Shown here: positions 1 through 7,539 of the stretch, one piece after another | Numbering within the stretch: position 1 is the stretch's first letter | Layout of the letters: each line of letters begins with the position of its first letter | DNA from: DASPFV01 sp035620975 | GTDB taxonomy: Bacteria > Acidobacteriota > Vicinamibacteria > Vicinamibacterales > 2-12-FULL-66-21 | Assembly (NCBI GenBank): GCA_035620975.1 | Contig: DASPFV010000212.1 | Location: 1-10,002, forward strand | Length of the DNA: 10,002 nucleotides | Direction: 5' to 3' | Program-made: the position numbers and the translations under genes | The notes under the pieces: model-generated | What the model saw: the letters and a program-made list of their open reading frames with translations, nothing else | What the model was told of the DNA's origin: nothing | The model's database searches: none

Positions 1-51
1 AGCCCGCGTCGCGGCGGACCCGGACGCGGTACATTGCACGCCCGGTCATCG

Positions 52-71
52 GCGCGCATCCGCGCGCATCC
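52..71. repeat. Two tandem copies of a 10-bp unit (GCGCGCATCC)
   Basis: Two perfect adjacent copies of GCGCGCATCC lie upstream of the first gene, followed by a partial third copy (GCG). With only two units this may be a chance product of GC-rich composition. No gene, promoter or RNA can be supported in the stretch before position 160. Confidence 0.35.
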
Positions 72-90
72 GCGTCCCGTCAACCTGACC

Positions 91-104
91 GGGCCGCGCG
101 GCCC
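91..104. repeat. 14-bp perfect palindrome in the leader of the CoA-transferase gene
   Basis: GGGCCGCGCGGCCC is its own reverse complement and sits about 55 bp before the chosen start of the first gene. It is followed by more GC-rich inverted sequence but by no T-tract, so it is not a typical intrinsic terminator. It could be a transcript hairpin, an operator, or compositional noise. Confidence 0.3.
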
Positions 105-159
105 TGCCGCCGCGCGGCCGGCCGGCTCTCCTTCTCCAAGACGCGATATCGTAAGCGGA

Positions 160-1542
160 ATGCATCGAGGCTGGGCATCCCGTGGTGTCACGGCGGAAGA
201 GGCGGTCGGGTGTGTGGCGAGCGGTGCGCGCGTCTTCGTCCATGGCGCCGCGGCCACTCCGATCCCGCTCATCGAGGCGCTCGCGCGCCGGACCGACCTC
301 CGCGACGTGACGCTCTATCACATGCACACGAACGGTCCGGCGCCGTTCGCCGGCCCGGAGCAGGCGGGCCGCTTCTTCTCGGTGTCCCTGTTCACGGGCA
401 AGCCCGTGCGGGAGGCGGTCGAGGACGGCCGGGCCGATTTCGTCCCGATCTTCCTCTCGGACATCCCGGCGCTCTTCTCGAGCGGGCGCGTTCCGCTCGA
501 CGTGGCCTTCCTGCAGCTCTCCCCGCCCGATCCCCACGGCTACTGCTCGCTCGGCACCTCCGTCGACACGGCCCTGGCTGCGTCGCACGCCGCGCGCCTG
601 GTCGTCGCCGAGATCAACGACCAGATGCCGCGGACGCACGGGAACACCGTCGTCCCGTTCGAGCGGCTGGCCGCGTTCGTTCACACCAACCGCCCGCTCG
701 TCGGTCACGAGCCGGTAGTGCCGACGGCCGTCGACAAGGCCATCGCGGAGCACGTCGCCGCGCTGGTGCCGGACGGCGCGACGCTGCAGATGGGCATCGG
801 CGGCATTCCGGACGCCGTGCTCCGGCGGCTGCACGACAAGAGCGATCTCGGCGTGCACACCGAGATGTTCTCGGATGGCGTGATCGACCTCGTGAAGGCC
901 GGCGTCATCACCAACCGGCTCAAGCACGTGCATCCCGGCCGTCTCGTCACGAGCTTCGTGAACGGGAGCCGCCGGCTGTTCGAGTTCGTGCACGACAACC
1001 CCCTCGTCGAGTTCCATCCCTGCGATCGGACGAACGACACGGCGCTCATCCGCAAGAACGACAACGTTGTCGCCATCAACTCCGCGATCGAGGTCGATCT
1101 GTCAGGCCAGGTGTGCGCGGATTCGATCGGGTTCCGCATCTACTCGGGGATTGGCGGTCAGATGGACTTCGTCCGCGGCGCCGCGCTGTCGCGCGGCGGC
1201 AAGCCGATCATCGCGCTGCCGTCCACGGCCGCCGGGGGGCGCGCGTCCAGGATCGTGAGCAGCCTCCGGCCGGGTGCCGGTGTCGTCACGACCCGCGGCC
1301 ACGTTCACTGGGTGGCCACGGAGTACGGCGCCGTCAACCTCTTCGGCCGGAGCCTGCGGGAGCGGGCGGAGCTGCTGATCGCGATCGCGCATCCCGACGT
1401 CCGCGGGGAGCTTCACCGGGAGTTCGCCGCGGCGCGCCACGTGAGGCTGCCGATCGGGCAGTGGCAGCCAGCGTCGTCGCAGGGTGCCGGGAAACGCATC
1501 CTGCAGGGGAAGAGGGAACGTGGAAGCGGGAAGACGCCGTGA
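160..1542 (+). CDS. Acetyl-CoA hydrolase/transferase family protein (4-hydroxybutyrate CoA-transferase-like)
   Basis: This 460-residue cytoplasmic protein belongs to the family-I acyl-CoA hydrolase/CoA-transferases, which move CoA between short-chain acids through a glutamyl-CoA intermediate. An N-terminal half (about residues 8-170, beginning VTAEEAV) is followed by the C-terminal half. MGIGGIPDAV lies at 211-220. The likely catalytic glutamate is E235 in HTEMFSDG, and the acyl-CoA-binding segment GIGGQMDFVRGA starts at 330. The length fits the family (about 430-460). The frame stays open upstream to a TTG at 34, but those 42 residues are Arg/Pro-rich and unlike the family N-terminus, so ATG 160 is preferred; only a weak purine stretch precedes it. 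The last 25 or so residues are Gly/Lys/Arg-rich, look unconserved, and are encoded partly inside a terminator-like hairpin. The true substrate (acetate, 4-hydroxybutyrate, butyrate or other) cannot be told from sequence. It is on the same strand as the operon downstream but probably in a separate transcript. Confidence 0.9.
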   Translation: MHRGWASRGVTAEEAVGCVASGARVFVHGAAATPIPLIEALARRTDLRDVTLYHMHTNGPAPFAGPEQAGRFFSVSLFTGKPVREAVEDGRADFVPIFLSDIPALFSSGRVPLDVAFLQLSPPDPHGYCSLGTSVDTALAASHAARLVVAEINDQMPRTHGNTVVPFERLAAFVHTNRPLVGHEPVVPTAVDKAIAEHVAALVPDGATLQMGIGGIPDAVLRRLHDKSDLGVHTEMFSDGVIDLVKAGVITNRLKHVHPGRLVTSFVNGSRRLFEFVHDNPLVEFHPCDRTNDTALIRKNDNVVAINSAIEVDLSGQVCADSIGFRIYSGIGGQMDFVRGAALSRGGKPIIALPSTAAGGRASRIVSSLRPGAGVVTTRGHVHWVATEYGAVNLFGRSLRERAELLIAIAHPDVRGELHREFAAARHVRLPIGQWQPASSQGAGKRILQGKRERGSGKTP

Positions 1543-1564
1543 TTCGAGCGTGCTTTCCCGTTTT
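1524..1564 (+). terminator. Candidate intrinsic terminator overlapping the end of the CoA-transferase gene
   Basis: CGGGAA (1527-1532) can pair with TTCCCG (1555-1560), and ACGC (1534-1537) with GCGT (1548-1551), leaving a 10-nt loop and a small internal bulge. The 3' arm runs into TTTT (1561-1564), which can extend the stem by pairing with AAG at 1524-1526 (one G-U). The hairpin includes the gene's stop codon at 1540-1542. The short U-run and the overlap with coding sequence keep confidence moderate. Confidence 0.45.
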
Positions 1565-1615
1565 CACCGCCGTTCCCATCCGGGTGGCGCCTTTCAGCGG
1601 CCTGCCAGGCGCCGG

Positions 1616-1643
1616 TTGACCCCGCGTGCGCTGCCGGCATAGT
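1616..1643 (+). promoter_or_regulatory. Putative sigma70-type promoter for the kinase/lipid operon
   Basis: TTGACC (1616-1621) matches the -35 consensus at 5 of 6 positions. CATAGT (1638-1643) matches the -10 consensus at 4 of 6. They are separated by 16 bp. Transcription would start near 1650, giving a leader of about 50 nt before the ATG at 1704. It lies in the only non-coding gap upstream of the four overlapping genes, just after the candidate terminator, so it is the natural operon promoter. No operator-like symmetry is obvious around it. Confidence 0.55.
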
Positions 1644-1703
1644 GTGACCACCGCGCCCCTTGCGGGCCGTCGCGCACCCGGTTGACACCGTCAGTCCACG
1701 CGC

Positions 1704-4700
1704 ATGCCGTCCACCTACTCGCGGCCGGATTTCCGCGGGACTTCGCGATTCGAGCTGCGGCGCCACCTCGGCACCGGCGGGATGGGCGCGGTCTACCAGG
1801 CCTACGACCGCGATCGGAAGGAGGACGTCGCCCTCAAGACCCTGATCCGCGCCGACCCGACGGCCCTCTACCTCTTCAAGCGCGAGTTCCGGAACCTCGC
1901 CGACGTCGTGCACCCCAATCTCGTCAGCCTGTACGAGCTGCTCTTCGAGGACGGCCACTGGTTCTTCACGATGGAGCTGCTCGATGGGGTGGACTTCCTC
2001 ACCTACGTGCAGTCCGGTGTGACGCCTCCCGAGAGGCGCCGCATCGCCAGCCTCGGGGAGATGCAGACCACCGCCGTCGAGCTGAGCGGCCCTGCGGAGG
2101 CCTACCGGCCCACGTACGCGCCGGCGGTGTCGCCGCCGCAGATTCAGCGGCTGCGTGTGGCGCTCGGGCAGATCGCCGAAGGCCTCGGCGCGCTCCACGA
2201 CAAGGGCTACATGCACCGCGATCTGAAGCCATCCAACGTGCTCGCCACGGTGGGCCACCGCGTCGTGATCCTGGACTTCGGACTGAGCGGACCGCTTTCC
2301 CATCCGGCCGAGACGGACGACGAGCCGCTCATCGGCACGCCCACCTACATGGCCCCGGAACAAGCCGAGCGGGCGCGGCCCGGCCCGGCGGGCGACTGGT
2401 ACGCGGTGGGGATCATGCTCTACGAGGCGCTGACGGGCCGTCCACCCTTCGTCGGGAGCCATGCCGACGTCCTCCACGCGAAGCGCGCCTCGGAGGCGCC
2501 GCCCGCGTCCGAGCTGGTCGAAGGGGTGCCGCGGGACCTCGACTTCCTCTGCACGTCGCTGCTGAGGCGCGATCCCGCCGCGCGGCCGACCGCGCAGGAC
2601 GTCTTCCGGCTCCTCCAGCTGAAGCCGGCCGGCGGTGCCACCCCCACACCCGTCCCGGCGAGGCACGACAGCGCGCTGGTCGGTCGCGAGCGCGAGAGGC
2701 GCGAGCTCGCGCAGGCGTTCCGGGTCGCGTGCACCGGGCGTGCGGTGACCATCGGCGTATTCGGGAGCTCTGGCGTCGGGAAGACGGCACTGGTCGGCGC
2801 GTTCGTCGCGGACCTGCAGCGGCGCACGCCGCAGACGCTGGTGCTGTCGGGACGGTGCTACGAGCGCGAGTTCGTGCCCTACAAGGCCGTTGACGGCATC
2901 GTGGACCGTCTCGCGCACCACCTGCTGTCGCTTCCGTCCTGGCAGGTCTCGTCGCTGCTGCCCCCAGGAATCCGCGCGCTCGCTGTGATCTTTCCGGTAC
3001 TCCTGCGTGTCGAGACGATCGCCTCCGCGGCGGACGTGGCGATCGAGACCGGCGACCCGCTCGGACTGCGGCGGACGGCCTTCGGCGCGCTGCGCGAGCT
3101 GCTTGCCCGGATCGGCCGGCCGCAGCCGCTCGTCCTGACGATCGATGATCTGCAGTGGACGGACGCCGACAGCCTGGCCCTGCTCGAGGAGCTGCTGCGC
3201 CCGCCGCATGCCCCGCCGCTCCTGCTTCTCCTGACGTTCCGATCGGAGGAGATAGAGGCGAGGCCGTTCCTGCAGCCATTTGCAGCCTACCGGGGGGACG
3301 ACCGGCGCGGCCTCGAGGTACGGCCACTGACGGAGCCCGAGTCCGAAGCGCTGGCGTCGCGACTGCTCCACGAGGGCGGGCACGAACCGGAGGTGGCCGC
3401 CGTCTCGGCGATTGCCGCGGAAGCCGGCGGCAATCCCTTCCTGATCGAGCAGCTGGCGGGCTGCTATCGATCGAGCGAGGCGCGGAGGACCTCACGGATC
3501 ACGGTGGCCGAGATGCTGGAGATGCGGCTGGCCGCGCTGCCGGCGGCCGCGCGCGACGTTCTGGACGTGCTGGCGGTTGCCGGCCGGCCCACCGATCCGG
3601 AGGTCGCCGGAAGCGCCGCGGGTGTGGAGGGGACGACGCGGAGCCTGGCGGCGGCCCTCCGATCGGCCCAGATGATTCGGAGCACGGGATCGTCGGACAA
3701 GATCGAGATCTACCACGATCGGATCAGGGAGGCGCTCGTGGCGCGCCTCGCCGATCCGGCGACCAGGCATATTCACCGGAGCCTGGCTGCGGCCATCGTA
3801 CGGTCGGGCCATGACGACCCCGAAGCCCTCTGCGAGCATTATCTGGGCGCCGGCGAGCGCGAGGCCGCGGGGACGGCGGCGCTCGCGGCCGCGCGCCGCG
3901 CCTCTGCAGCCCTGGCGTTCGACCGCGCCGCCTCCTTCTACCGCCGCGCGCTCGAGCTGCCCGCGTTGACGCCCCTCGAGAAGGCCGAGCGGCGCCGGCT
4001 GCTCGGCGGCGCGCTCGCGAACGCCGGCCGGACGCTCGAGGCCGCCAGGGCGTATCTCGAGGCGGCGGGCGCGTTCGACCCCACCACTGCGCACGAGCTC
4101 CGCCGCCGCGCCGCCGAGCAGCTGCTGATGGGCGGACACGTGGATGGGGGCGTCGACGTCATGCGAACCGTCCTCGAGGCGGTCGGCCTCAAACTGCCGG
4201 GCGGCCCGCGGCGCGCGCTCGCGCAGTTGCTCGTCCGCCGCGCCCAGATCCGCGCGCGCGGGCTCGATTTCGTGGAGCGGCGGCCGGAGGAGGTGCCCGC
4301 GGAGGAGCTGCGGCGAATCGACGCGTGCTGGGCCGCCTCCATCGGGCTCGGCCTCGTGGACCTCGTCGCCGGGGCGTATTTCCAGTCGACGCAGCTGCTC
4401 CTCGCGCTGCGCGCCGGGGAGCCGTACCGCGTGGCGCGCGCGCTGGCCGTCGAAGCCGCGTCCGTGTCCTCCACCGGCGGGCGCGCACAGCAGCGGGCAG
4501 GGGAGATCCTGCGCCTCGCCGAAGCGCCGGCGAAGCGCGTAGGCGTGCCGCACGCGCTCGGGCTGTGCGCGCTCTGCGGCGGCATGGTGGCGTTCCTCGG
4601 GGGCCACTGGAAGCGATGCGTGAAGCTCAGCGACGAGGCGGCCGGCGTGTTCCGCGATCGGTGCACGGGCGCCACCTGGGAGTACATCAACGCGGTGAAC

Positions 4701-5462
4701 TTCGCGCTGGGCGGCCTGCTGTATCTCGGTGAGCTGGCCGAGATCGCGCGCCGGCTTTCCGTCGTGCTGCCCGACGCACGGGAGCGCGGCAACCTCTACT
4801 CCGTCACCGAAGTGCAGACCCGCTACAACGTCAACTGGCTCGCGGCGGGCGATCCGGAGACGGCCAGGGCGGAGGTCTCGCAGGCGATCGAGCGCTGGTC
4901 GCATCGCGGCTTCCACCGCCAGCACTACAACGCCCTGCTGGCGAGCGTCCAGATCGAGCTTTATCTGGGACGCGGAGAGGACGCGCAGCAGCTCGTCGAG
5001 GGGAAGTGGCGCGAGCTGTCTCACTCGCTGCTGATGCGCGTGCAGGTCCTCCGGATAGAGGCGAGATTCCTCCGCGCCCGGGCGCGGCTCTCCGTGGCGG
5101 CCGGCGACGACGGGCGCCGGCAGCTCGCGCTGGCCGCCGCCGACGCCCGGGCGATCGCGGCCGAGCGCACGTTCTGGTCGGAGCCGCTCGCCGGGCTGGT
5201 GCACGGGCTGGTGGAGGCCGTCCAGGGGCGCACCGACCATGCGGTGGCCCGGTTGACGACGGCCGTCGACGGGTTCGACCGCGCGGGCATGGGGCTGCAC
5301 TCGCGCGCCGCGGCCTGGGCGCTCGGCACCGTGCTCGGGGGGGACGAAGGCCAGCGGCTGATCGCCGAATCACGGCTCTGGATGCAGACGCAGGGCATCA
5401 AGGATCCCCCCAGCTTCACCGCGATGATGGCCCCCGGCCTGGGAATCGGAGCGATGCCATGA
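1704..5462 (+). CDS. Large serine/threonine protein kinase with AAA ATPase and TPR-type regions (PknK-like)
   Basis: This 1252-residue signalling protein has three parts. Residues 17-305 are a Hanks-type kinase: G-loop GTGGMG (23-28), ATP-anchoring lysine K45 in VALK, catalytic loop HRDLKPSN (171-178), DFG (191-193) and APE (217-219). All key residues are present, so it should be active, and HRD marks it as an RD kinase with T204, T212 and T214 in the activation segment. An insert of about 45 residues (about 103-147) lies between the two kinase-lobe helices. Residues 325-590 are an AAA_16-type ATPase that opens with LVGRERER, with Walker A GSSGVGKT (354-361) and Walker B LVLTIDD (476-482). 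Residues 690-1230 are Ala/Leu/Arg-rich helical repeats resembling TPRs. The architecture recalls PknK and MalT/STAND proteins, but no C-terminal DNA-binding helix-turn-helix is visible. No transmembrane segment is evident, so it is probably cytosolic. There is an in-frame stop at 1683 and no clear Shine-Dalgarno before the ATG. The gene heads an operon of lipid enzymes; its targets are unknown. Confidence 0.92.
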   Translation: MPSTYSRPDFRGTSRFELRRHLGTGGMGAVYQAYDRDRKEDVALKTLIRADPTALYLFKREFRNLADVVHPNLVSLYELLFEDGHWFFTMELLDGVDFLTYVQSGVTPPERRRIASLGEMQTTAVELSGPAEAYRPTYAPAVSPPQIQRLRVALGQIAEGLGALHDKGYMHRDLKPSNVLATVGHRVVILDFGLSGPLSHPAETDDEPLIGTPTYMAPEQAERARPGPAGDWYAVGIMLYEALTGRPPFVGSHADVLHAKRASEAPPASELVEGVPRDLDFLCTSLLRRDPAARPTAQDVFRLLQLKPAGGATPTPVPARHDSALVGRERERRELAQAFRVACTGRAVTIGVFGSSGVGKTALVGAFVADLQRRTPQTLVLSGRCYEREFVPYKAVDGIVDRLAHHLLSLPSWQVSSLLPPGIRALAVIFPVLLRVETIASAADVAIETGDPLGLRRTAFGALRELLARIGRPQPLVLTIDDLQWTDADSLALLEELLRPPHAPPLLLLLTFRSEEIEARPFLQPFAAYRGDDRRGLEVRPLTEPESEALASRLLHEGGHEPEVAAVSAIAAEAGGNPFLIEQLAGCYRSSEARRTSRITVAEMLEMRLAALPAAARDVLDVLAVAGRPTDPEVAGSAAGVEGTTRSLAAALRSAQMIRSTGSSDKIEIYHDRIREALVARLADPATRHIHRSLAAAIVRSGHDDPEALCEHYLGAGEREAAGTAALAAARRASAALAFDRAASFYRRALELPALTPLEKAERRRLLGGALANAGRTLEAARAYLEAAGAFDPTTAHELRRRAAEQLLMGGHVDGGVDVMRTVLEAVGLKLPGGPRRALAQLLVRRAQIRARGLDFVERRPEEVPAEELRRIDACWAASIGLGLVDLVAGAYFQSTQLLLALRAGEPYRVARALAVEAASVSSTGGRAQQRAGEILRLAEAPAKRVGVPHALGLCALCGGMVAFLGGHWKRCVKLSDEAAGVFRDRCTGATWEYINAVNFALGGLLYLGELAEIARRLSVVLPDARERGNLYSVTEVQTRYNVNWLAAGDPETARAEVSQAIERWSHRGFHRQHYNALLASVQIELYLGRGEDAQQLVEGKWRELSHSLLMRVQVLRIEARFLRARARLSVAAGDDGRRQLALAAADARAIAAERTFWSEPLAGLVHGLVEAVQGRTDHAVARLTTAVDGFDRAGMGLHSRAAAWALGTVLGGDEGQRLIAESRLWMQTQGIKDPPSFTAMMAPGLGIGAMP
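5448..5451 (+). promoter_or_regulatory. Shine-Dalgarno site for the crotonase gene
   Basis: GGAG lies 7 nt before the ATG at 5459, inside the 3' end of the kinase gene. It supports this start and, with the ATGA overlap of stop and start, suggests translational coupling to the kinase. Confidence 0.6.
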
Positions 5463-6355
5463 GCGAGTTCACCACGCTGGAGTATGCGACCACGGGCCGG
5501 ATTGCGCGCATCACCCTGAACCGGCCGGAGCGTGGCAACGCCATCACGTTCGAGATGCCTGGCGAGCTCGCGGCCGCGGTGGAGCGCGCGAGCCTGGATC
5601 CGGCCGTGCACGTGATCGCGCTGGCGGGGCATGGCAAGGGGTTCTGCAGCGGGTACGATCTCGTCGCGTTCGCGGAGCAGTCGGCCGGTGGCGACATCCG
5701 TGCGGACGTGCCCGCCGGCTCCCCGCTCGATCCCCGCGTTCAGCTGGCCAACCACCAGCCCGGCGCCACCTGGGATCCCCTCGTCGACTACGCGTTTCTC
5801 AGGCGCAACGTGCGCGCGTTCATGAGCCTCTTCCATGCCGACAAGCCCGTCGTCGGCCGGATTCATGGCTTCTGCGTCGGCGGCGGAACCGACATGGCGC
5901 TGTGCGCGGACCTGCTGGTGGTCGAGGACGAGGCCCGCATCGGCTACCCGCCTGCGCGCGTGTGGGGAGCGCCCACCACGGCGATGTGGGTCTCGCGGGT
6001 GGGCGTGACGCGGGCGCGCCGGCTGCTGTTCACCGGCGACACCATCTCGGGCCGCGAGGCAGTGGAGTGGGGCCTGGCCGTGGAATCGGCGCCGCGTGCG
6101 GCTCTCGACGATCGGTTCGAGCGGCTCCTGGCGCGCATCGCCGCAGTCCCGATCAACCAGCTCATGATGATGAAGCTCCTCGTGAACCAGGCCGTCGCGC
6201 GGGACGGCCTCGACGGCGACCAGGTGCTGGGCACGATCCTCGACGGCATCGCGCGGCACACGCCCGAGGGCTACGCCTTTCAGCAGCGTGCGCGCGAGGC
6301 GGGCTGGCGGGCGGCCGTCCGCGAACGCGATGCGCCGTTCGGAGAGGAGTCGTGA
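5459..6355 (+). CDS. Crotonase / enoyl-CoA hydratase family protein lacking the hydratase glutamates
   Basis: This 298-residue protein has the crotonase fold, which binds acyl-CoA thioesters and stabilises an enolate. The N-terminal ITLNRPERGNAIT (18-30) and the oxyanion-hole segments GKGFCSGYDL (59-68) and HGFCVGGGTDMAL (136-148) are present. Aligned by eye with rat mitochondrial hydratase, the two catalytic glutamates are replaced: E144 by D145 and E164 by P165 (GYPPARVWG). Simple hydration of 2-enoyl-CoA is therefore doubtful; isomerisation, hydrolysis or another reaction is possible. A loop of about 40 residues (73-115), the WDPLVDY segment and the late HTPEGYAF motif (267-274) resemble, from memory, an actinobacterial EchA-type crotonase subgroup. 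The start overlaps the kinase stop as ATGA, is preceded by a good Shine-Dalgarno, and the stop overlaps the next gene as GTGA. The protein is likely soluble. Family assignment is firm; the reaction is not. Confidence 0.9.
   Translation: MSEFTTLEYATTGRIARITLNRPERGNAITFEMPGELAAAVERASLDPAVHVIALAGHGKGFCSGYDLVAFAEQSAGGDIRADVPAGSPLDPRVQLANHQPGATWDPLVDYAFLRRNVRAFMSLFHADKPVVGRIHGFCVGGGTDMALCADLLVVEDEARIGYPPARVWGAPTTAMWVSRVGVTRARRLLFTGDTISGREAVEWGLAVESAPRAALDDRFERLLARIAAVPINQLMMMKLLVNQAVARDGLDGDQVLGTILDGIARHTPEGYAFQQRAREAGWRAAVRERDAPFGEES
6341..6349 (+). promoter_or_regulatory. Shine-Dalgarno site fixing the GTG start of the CFA-like methyltransferase
   Basis: GGAGAGGAG ends 2 nt before GTG 6352, and its first GGAG sits 7 nt upstream of it. 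This purine block picks GTG 6352 over alternatives in a frame that stays open far upstream inside the crotonase gene. Confidence 0.65.
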
Positions 6356-7539
6356 GCGCGGGCGCCACCCGGCTGTTCGTCGAGGTGCTCGATCGCTGCG
6401 TCCCGGATGCGCGCGTGGCATTCAGGCGCGACGGCACGCTCCTGACCGCCGGCCAGGGTGACGGTCCGCCGGACGTGGTGGTGCGCGTGCACGACGAGCG
6501 GATGTTCCAGCGGGCCCTCACGCTCGGCAACCTCGGGTTGGGAGAGGCCTACATGGACGGCGACTTCGAGCTGGAGCAGGGGACGCTGGCAGGATTCCTC
6601 GCGCTCCTCCTCCGCAACCGGCTCGACGAGCGGCTGCGCCGGCACCCGCGGCTGGCGGCCCGTGTCCTCGCGATGCGGCTCCGGAACGCGTTGCGCGGCG
6701 CGCGGCGGAACGTGCGCCGTCACTACGACCTCGGCGAGGACCTGTTCGAGAGCTTCCTCGACCGCACGATGACCTATTCCTGCGGCTACGCGGTGGCGTG
6801 CGGCGACAGTCTGGAGGCGTTGCAGCACCAGAAGCTGGATCGGATCTGCCGCAAGCTCCGGCTCTCGCCCGGGCTCAGGCTCCTGGACATCGGCTGCGGG
6901 TTCGGCGGCCTGCTGATTCACGCGGCCCGCGAGCACGGCGTGTCCGGCGTGGGCGTCAGCAACAGCCGCAGCCACTCGGCGCGGGCCCGCGCCGAGATCG
7001 CGCGGGCAGGGCTCGGCGAGCGGCTCGCGATCGTGGACGGAGACTTCGGCGAGGTGGCGGGCTCGTTCCAGCGCGTGGTCAGCGTCGGCATGCTCGAGCA
7101 CGTCGCGCCGCGCGACCACGGGCGCTACTTCCGGACGATTGCCGCGCGGCTCGCGCCTGGTGGACTGGGCCTGGTGCACGCCATCGGCTGCAACGCCCCT
7201 CGCAACGTGCACGATCCGTTCACGCAGACCTACATCTTTCCCGGCTCGCACCAGCCCCGCCTCTCGCAGATTGCAGCGCGCCTCGAGGCGAACCGGCTCG
7301 CCGTGCTCGACGTCGAGAACATCGTGCGCCACTACGGCTGCACGGTCGCCAGGTGGCTGGAGCGGTTCCGTGAGAACGCCGGACGGCTGGATCCCGTGAA
7401 ATACGATGGACGGTTCCGGCGGATGTGGGAATACTATCTGTCCTGCGGCATCGCGGCGGCCGCCGTCTCCGATTCGGCCGTCTACCAGGTGCTGTTCACC
7501 AACGACTGCACGCTGGAGCTGCCGCTGGCCCGTGTCTGA
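6352..7539 (+). CDS. Cyclopropane-fatty-acyl-phospholipid synthase family methyltransferase
   Basis: This 395-residue S-adenosylmethionine-dependent enzyme belongs to the family that adds a methylene or methyl group across the double bond of unsaturated acyl chains in membrane phospholipids. The N-terminal lipid-binding region includes GLGEAYMDGDFE (62-73). The methyltransferase core starts at HYDLGEDLFESFLD (124-137), with the SAM motif LLDIGCGFGG (177-186). The five residues that hold the active-site bicarbonate in E. coli Cfa appear conserved: C144 (TYSCGY), E249 (GMLEH), H276 and I278 (VHAIG) and Y328 (RHYG). Length is close to the E. coli enzyme (382). The usual FPGG-x-LPS substrate-loop motif reads FPGSHQPRL (296-304), so substrate or product may differ. 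Start GTG 6352 overlaps the crotonase stop by 4 bp and has a strong Shine-Dalgarno. The desaturase that follows could provide its olefin substrate. Alternatives are a methyltransferase making 10-methyl or methylene-branched chains, though no partner flavoprotein reductase is present in the window. Confidence 0.92.
   Translation: MSAGATRLFVEVLDRCVPDARVAFRRDGTLLTAGQGDGPPDVVVRVHDERMFQRALTLGNLGLGEAYMDGDFELEQGTLAGFLALLLRNRLDERLRRHPRLAARVLAMRLRNALRGARRNVRRHYDLGEDLFESFLDRTMTYSCGYAVACGDSLEALQHQKLDRICRKLRLSPGLRLLDIGCGFGGLLIHAAREHGVSGVGVSNSRSHSARARAEIARAGLGERLAIVDGDFGEVAGSFQRVVSVGMLEHVAPRDHGRYFRTIAARLAPGGLGLVHAIGCNAPRNVHDPFTQTYIFPGSHQPRLSQIAARLEANRLAVLDVENIVRHYGCTVARWLERFRENAGRLDPVKYDGRFRRMWEYYLSCGIAAAAVSDSAVYQVLFTNDCTLELPLARV

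Noticed and set aside
34..159. N-terminal extension of the CoA-transferase from a TTG at 34
   Set aside because: The 42 residues are Arg/Pro-rich and overlie a tandem repeat and a palindrome; the family similarity begins just after ATG 160.
1682..1687. Perfect TTGACA that could be a -35 box
   Set aside because: It lies only 16 bp before the kinase ATG, so a matching -10 would fall inside the coding sequence, and none is seen at the right distance.
1413..3383. Long open frame of 656 codons on the minus strand opposite the kinase
   Set aside because: It is rich in Arg, Gly and Gln, shows no recognisable motif, and lies antisense to a clear kinase/AAA gene; such shadows are expected at this G+C.
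3492..5300. Open frame of 602 codons on the minus strand opposite the TPR region
   Set aside because: Low-complexity composition and no family motif; explained by GC-rich codon bias of the sense gene.
7406..7531. Earlier ATG start for the desaturase
   Set aside because: It would overlap the methyltransferase by more than 130 bp and add residues unlike desaturases; GTG 7532 gives a normal operon junction.
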